Source: Trichomonas tenax
Lineage: Eukaryota > Parabasalia > Trichomonadida > Trichomonadidae
Reading direction: 5' to 3'
NCBI GenBank assembly: GCA_023091735.1
Contig: JALKBU010000547.1
Span: forward strand, 1-33,928
DNA: 33,928 bases
The position numbers were made by a program, and so were the translations under genes. Below the pieces are notes generated by a model, which was not told where the DNA came from, did no database searches, and saw only the letters and a program-made list of their open reading frames with translations. The stretch's first letter is position 1; the number at the start of each line of letters is the position of its first letter. Shown here piece after piece: positions 29,567 through 33,928 of the stretch.

Positions 29567-30901
29567 TTTTTTATTTCGAAATCTTTTTATTTTATTTTCA
29601 GCATAAGCATCGCTACAAGATTCTATTTTCACTTTATTTTATTGCGCGGAACTTTTATATTTTTTGACATGTAAATTATTCAAATTTGCCCTTTTGTCAA
29701 TGTAAATGAAATTATTTGACAGCTGTTTTTCTAGCTCAATATTGAATTTAGACATTAAAACATGAAATAAATAAAATATTTATATATAGTGATATATGTT
29801 TTATGATTTCAAAATCCGAAAACTCTCGTATTTGATGAGTTTGTACTTTTTTGGCTCGACGCTTTTTCTAGTTGACCTTTTTGTGTTTTGCGATTTTTAA
29901 CGAGTAAACTCCCTTCCTGGACGAATCTGATGAAACATTTACGTGCTTTTTGGAGGTGCTGATTCTAGTGGTGCAATCTGTTTCATGATCTTAGCAAGGT
30001 ATTACTTAATCAAGATATGAATACAAACAGAAACACATTACAAATCATTAATGGGCTTCTGTTATGAATCTCTTTGATGATTATAACAAATCCATCTCAC
30101 TATTATAGCGTTCGCTCGCTTATTTTTGCTAGAGTCCGGTAGAAAAATCAAAAAAAAAATAGAAAAGAAAAAATACACTACGCGCGCGAGTCAAACGGCA
30201 TTCCTTTGCTCATACATCGAGCATACCTAAAGTTATGCTACCTCAAGTTCACATAATATTTGCTCATTGGTAACATTACATATCAAATTTTCGACTTTAC
30301 ATGACAAATATCAGATAATAAGTGTTAAAAATAGTGACTTTCGTTATTTTACATGTCAACGGGAAACAAATTCAACGTTTTTTTTTTTTTTTTTTCAATT
30401 ATTTTGAACTTTCCCATCTTTTTCAAAGATATTTCATATTGAAAAATGCTCAAAATTGTCTTTCTCATAATTTAAATTTAGATTGAGATTCATGCATAGA
30501 ATGTAATGAAAAAGTTTCACCGCAATTACAGTGAATTTAAATTTTGAGAAAATATATTAACAGTATAATAGTCATTTAAATAAAAACAAATGATAGAAAT
30601 CGGGAAATTAACTAATTCCAACAAGCAGACATTAATCAAATTTATCGATAATATTATGCTGATGAAACTTAGAAACAGATTCGCAAGGTTGTTGAATTTA
30701 ATTTAGTAATCCAATTGAATGCAATGATGATGCTTGATGAATCTATTTTTATATAGAATATAAAATGTAAGAAATACGTTTGCAATTGAGTAATAATTTA
30801 TTCGTAAATAGGAAACTGCTCCAGATGGTATTGAATCGAGAATCACAGTTTCTTTTCATTTCTGTAACATTTTTTCAATTCATATAATCTCCGTGCGGAA
30901 T
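29567..30901. other. Gene-poor region with a partial TIR-element copy
   Basis: Besides the element fragment (29853-30357) and the T18 run (30378-30395), I see no gene. The T run directly follows the truncated end of the element fragment. Confidence 0.5.
29853..30357 (+). mobile_element. Internal fragment of the 1.85-kb TIR element
   Basis: This matches the inverse of about 12115-12615 over roughly 500 bases at high identity. Shared blocks include GCGATTTTTAACGAGTAAAC, TCTGATGAAACATTTACGTG, GGAGGTGCTGATTCTAGTGG, TATAGCGTTCGCTCGCTTAT, TTTTGCTAGAGTCCGGTAGA and GGTAACATTACATATCAAAT. It lacks the outer 364-base TIR and stops within the ORF remnant, so it is a dead fragment. It shows the element is multicopy and that its interior, not just the TIRs, is repeated. 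Confidence 0.8.
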
Positions 30902-31231
30902 TTAGATTACTTCGTTCTCGACGAGTCCAAGGTCGACATTTGGATCGTATTTTCCTGTATCTTGTCTCCTCTTGAGAACGAATGCGACAACACCAACTGT
31001 AATAATGATAATGGCGAATGCTCCAATAGCAATGCCTATTGGGATCTTCTTATTTTCTTCCTTTTCCTCTTCTGGCGTTGGTGTTGATGTGTTCGTTGTT
31101 GTATTTGTTTCTGTTGTGATTTCTGTCTCAGATGTTATTGTAGTCTCTTCCTCGAGGAGCTCCATTTGATTATTTTCGGCTGGAAGCTCCATCTGAGAAA
31201 CACAGAGCGCGGTGACAAAGAAAAGAAACAT
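30902..31231 (-). CDS. Small mucin-like type I surface protein
   Basis: The 109-aa product has a signal peptide (MFLFFVTALCVSQ), a short acidic stretch, a Thr/Glu-rich segment (TSETEITTETNTTTNTSTPT, about residues 33-52) suited to O-glycosylation, an acidic-basic EEEKEENKK, one membrane helix (about 64-87, IPIGIAIGAFAIIIITVGVV) and a basic anchor KRRQD with a tail ending NEVI. The layout is that of trichomonad surface glycoproteins, here in miniature. The ATG at 31231 lies 12 bases behind an Initiator (TCATTTTCA). The stop TAAATT includes a TAAA. No enzymatic role is suggested. Confidence 0.65.
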   Translation of the reverse strand: MFLFFVTALCVSQMELPAENNQMELLEEETTITSETEITTETNTTTNTSTPTPEEEKEENKKIPIGIAIGAFAIIIITVGVVAFVLKRRQDTGKYDPNVDLGLVENEVI

Positions 31232-31243
31232 TTTCTTTGAAAA

Positions 31244-31246
31244 TGA
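31244..31246 (-). promoter_or_regulatory. Initiator (TCA) of the mucin-like gene
   Basis: On the minus strand AAATCATTTTCAAAGAAAATG matches the TCAYTW core. The predicted leader is about 13 bases. Confidence 0.6.
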
Positions 31247-31445
31247 TTTTTTTTCTCTTTTGATAAGAGAAGACGATCACTTTTATAGACTCAGAATTAA
31301 AATCAACATTCATTACTCTGATAGATATATAGTATGCAGTGTTGTCTCCGTTATAGATAAATTCTGATGTCTTTATTTCGCTGTCAAGAGCGAATAATTT
31401 TTATTTCGAATTCTCGAATCATTTCAACTGTTTTGATCGGCCTTT

Positions 31446-31630
31446 GTCAAATGTCACATTTTTATTTATTTGCCAAAAGAAAATTCAATGATTTACATGT
31501 CAACTGTTAAATTTATTGTCATTTTTGAATTTTATATGTCAAATATTAATTTCTGATATTTACTTGTCAAATCAAATGATTTATTTGTCAATTTCGATGA
31601 TTTATTTATCAAATCGTCATTTTTTTACCA
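31446..31630. repeat. Degenerate tandem array of TTTATTTGTCAA-type units
   Basis: The interval has at least eight units resembling GATTTATTTGTCAAAT, spaced 18-27 bases apart. Examples are TTTATTTGCCAA, TTTACATGTCAA, TTTATATGTCAA, TTTACTTGTCAA, TTTATTTGTCAA and TTTATTTATCAA. It ends about 215 bases upstream of the mucin-like gene start, so it may be an eroded minisatellite or a cluster of binding sites. Confidence 0.5.
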
Positions 31631-32949
31631 AAATTAAATCACGATTACCATACGTCTAATATAAAGACCTCATTTTATTCTCATTATACAGAATACGATT
31701 GATACTAAGCCTTCCAATATGTAATTTCTTTCCTGAATATTAAGAATCAATGTAAAATCTCGCATTCAAAAAATGTCAAATGATATCATTGTTTATAATT
31801 CAATCATTCACTAATATAAAAAAACGTATTCATAGTACAGATGCTAGATTATAATTATTCCATATATTGGCATTTCTCATTCATTGGAAATGATGTTTAT
31901 CAACAAGTAAAGAAGTCAAGTTTGTTGCCTGTATTTCCGATTAATAGTTTAATGTCTAAAGCAATGATATTGTCATAATATTGCAATATGCAATGCCTGA
32001 TACATGTATCAGCAAAGTGCAAGCAAAATCGGTATTTCTGATATAACTTATTTTGCTTTAATGTCGTAACATAGTTCTTGAGTTAAAAAACATATTCTGC
32101 TTCATTCACATTGATGTTGTATTTTTATGGGTAACGAAATAAAGAAATATGAAACCAGAAGCTTCCAAAACGATGGAGAAAACATATGCAATGCCTGTAT
32201 AATGTGTATTTGTTCCGTTTTCACGATTCATCGATATTTTTATTGCCTATAACTTCAAGTTGCGAAATCATCATCAAAATGATTTCCGAAGTGTTTCTGG
32301 GTGGTTCCTGCAGGAGTAACTCCGTTTATAGTGATTTTTATCCAAACAGAGGCTTTGTGATGTTTCAGAATTCTGTTATTTTCGATTCTATAAAATCACA
32401 TGTAAATTAAATTTTTGAATTGAAATAAATAAATTAAAACATTCCAAAGCTGCAAGCAATTGCTTTGATAACAGAAGCATATAAAAGTCGAGTCAATATG
32501 TAATTAATTGCAATTTTTATTTTTATTGCCGATTTGATCATTTTTATTATTGCGATTCAAGCTTTGGGAAGATAGTATATAGTATAAAGTCGATAAAAAA
32601 TATTAATTTTATGTTTGTTTTATGCATTCGATTGTTTTATTTTCAAATTATTATCATCAATAAAACATCAACGGTAACATATAGTTTCGTCGTGATGAAA
32701 TTGTTAATTGCATTTTTTACTTTATAGATACACTTTATTAGACACATAAAACAAAGAATCTATCAAGTAGTATATGTTGGGGGTTAGTTGCCAAAATTTG
32801 CAAATGCATCGATGTAATCATTTATGGTGTATTGACCCCATTTTTGAAGGATTTAACGCTTAATTTCCGACAGACTAAACGATTCAATATTACAAGGCTG
32901 CAAGTTAATTTTAAAAAATATTTTTTTATTCTTACATAAACAGCGACCA

Positions 32950-33207
32950 ATGTCGAATGTCAAAAATGACAAAATAGATGAAAGAGTGATTGAAGACGGA
33001 GTTCCTGTTTATATTTTAAGATTTAAAGGTAAACAATATTATAGAATGATAAATCCTGAGTACATAAAACATATATTTCTTAAAGAAGACTGTGAAGTAT
33101 TAAATGCTGATGAATATGAAAACTCTAAATCATTAATAAGATATAAATATATGGCTCAGAGAGCCTGGAACCTTCGGTTCTTGGTAATGACGAAAGATGT
33201 AAAATGA
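32950..33207 (+). CDS. Small hypothetical protein, 85 aa
   Basis: The ATG-initiated frame gives a charged, Lys/Glu/Tyr-rich protein with no signal peptide or membrane helix (for example VPVYILRFKGKQYYRMINPE and DEYENSKSLIRYKYMAQRAW). The composition is more protein-like than the surrounding frames. Its TGA overlaps the ATG of the next small frame (AAATGA), an arrangement more typical of compact mobile or viral-like gene sets than of nuclear protist genes. No family recognised. The ATG is preceded by AACAGCGACCA and no Initiator is evident. Confidence 0.4.
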   Translation: MSNVKNDKIDERVIEDGVPVYILRFKGKQYYRMINPEYIKHIFLKEDCEVLNADEYENSKSLIRYKYMAQRAWNLRFLVMTKDVK

Positions 33208-33353
33208 AAGATAAAATTTATACAGTAAGATATAATGAATGGAAAAATGACAAAATAAGGAAACATTTTAAAGAATATGGTAAGTGTAAATCCTTCTTTA
33301 AATCAAGTATTTCAGAAACTGTTCGTATGAATAGGTTAATGTATGAGTCATAA
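33204..33353 (+). CDS. Small hypothetical protein, 49 aa, overlapping the previous gene
   Basis: The frame starts at the ATG overlapping the upstream stop by four bases and encodes a basic peptide (MKDKIYTVRYNEWKNDKIRK, then KEYGKCKSFFKSSISETVRM). It ends TCATAA. It may instead be the continuation of the upstream protein after a one-base frame change, since both share charge and aromatic content. Unknown function. Confidence 0.3.
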   Translation: MKDKIYTVRYNEWKNDKIRKHFKEYGKCKSFFKSSISETVRMNRLMYES

Positions 33354-33928
33354 ATGAATTATATTTTTGGATGTTAGTGGGGGAAGTTTTGAAAAAAAAG
33401 GTGTTTTGACGCTTAGCGCCGGAAACCCGGAGGGTTCTTGAATACGTATAGAAAATTGAGAGGGTGAAAATCGAAATCGCGAAAATATTTTGCTTTGAAT
33501 TTTGAATAGTGTCTCAAATGTGAAAATGTGAAAATATGAGAGAGAATAAATGATAATTAAAATTTACAAAGAGATGATTAATTAAATTTTTTCATAAAAT
33601 AATGAAGAAATGCTAATAAATAATTTAAATTTTATGAAAAAAGATTTTTGATGTTTTAAATTAACGAATGTGTCAAGATTAGGATTTAATATTTAATTGA
33701 AATCGTTAATTATACCAGGTAACCAGATTACCATGTAATACCAGGTAAAAAAAATTTAGGACAAGGATTTTTAGAAATGGCTTAAAATAACGAAAAGTTG
33801 ATTTTAGCAAAAAATGTTTAAAATTTGATGTTTTACGTCAATTTATGCGTAAAGATTTGAATTTACTCCCTTGTATACGTAAAATTTGATGTTTTTAGTA
33901 AATTTATAATTCAATGTACTTATTTACT
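33354..33928. other. Repeat-rich right end
   Basis: No gene is seen. ATACCAGGTAA occurs twice (33713-33723 and 33738-33748) around ACCAGATTACCATGTA, and AAAATTTGATGTTTT occurs twice (33821-33835 and 33882-33896), each with a nearby TACGT or ACGTAAA. CGCTTAGCGCCGGAAACCCG at 33411 is locally GC-rich. Confidence 0.5.

Larger units (their letters stand above)
31232..32949. other. Gene-poor region upstream of the mucin-like gene
   Basis: A degenerate TGTCAA array at 31446-31630 is listed separately. A 74-codon frame at 32186-32410 (+) starts with ATG (AACATATGCAATG context) but has no recognisable domain, and I do not call it. The rest is AT-rich. Confidence 0.5.

Noticed and set aside
32186..32410. 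74-codon plus-strand ATG frame
   Set aside because: No domain, signal peptide or Initiator; probably chance.
1..33928. CRISPR array, rRNA or prokaryotic operon
   Set aside because: No regular spacer-repeat array, no rRNA-like conserved blocks and no Shine-Dalgarno-linked gene runs were seen; gene starts and families point to a protist nucleus.

Overview
The window looks like nuclear DNA of a parabasalid protist (trichomonad), most probably a Trichomonas or Tritrichomonas relative. The grounds are: very AT-rich sequence with long gene-poor stretches and many decayed gene copies; no obvious introns in the intact genes; start codons lying a few bases behind a TCAYT(A/T) Initiator in several genes (about 8535, 17024 and 31246, all minus strand); and a trichomonad-style glycine-rich (ALK/LTK-like) gene family. 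The genus call is inference; no rRNA, tRNA or species marker was found.

Layout. 1-2593 is gene-free but holds several hairpins and a direct repeat. 2594-5347 (+) encodes a large type I membrane protein with about five MRH/mannose-6-phosphate-receptor-like cysteine modules and a C-terminal YEAI sorting signal. 5563-6207 (+) encodes a discoidin (F5/8 type C)-like protein whose start region shares an AAAACGTGACA motif with the receptor gene. 8523-6516 (-) is a broken gene for a secreted helical protein. 10103-11146 (+) is a 5'-truncated glycine-rich gene. 11180-13025 is a 1.85-kb mobile-element-like unit with 364-bp, nearly identical terminal inverted repeats; an internal piece of it recurs at 29853-30357. 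13386-13652 is a decayed partial copy of the 3' end of the karyopherin gene that lies intact at 17016-14575 (-). A small tail-anchored-type membrane protein (13774-14070, +) sits between the two.

17017-21031 carries decayed material: a clean nested hairpin, a coiled-coil gene fragment, palindromic repeats, and a second and third glycine-rich gene copy. 24469-21032 (-) is a RecQ-family helicase gene with all helicase motifs plus RQC and HRDC domains. As given it is interrupted by four frame changes, each exactly at an A-tract, and by one in-frame TAA. 24850-29210 contains a duplicated block in which each copy has a small secreted Cys-rich gene (-) diverging from a multi-pass membrane gene (+); both copies are damaged. 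29550-29323 (-) is a short RING-H2 protein of the RBX1/APC11 type, and 31231-30902 (-) is a small mucin-like surface protein downstream of a cluster of TGTCAA elements. The right end has two tiny ORFs overlapping by ATGA (32950-33353) and a repeat-rich tail.

There is no operon logic. The intact genes suggest ordinary trichomonad functions: endolysosomal sorting, nuclear transport, ubiquitin ligation and surface glycoproteins. The rest is a record of duplication, decay and mobile-element insertion.
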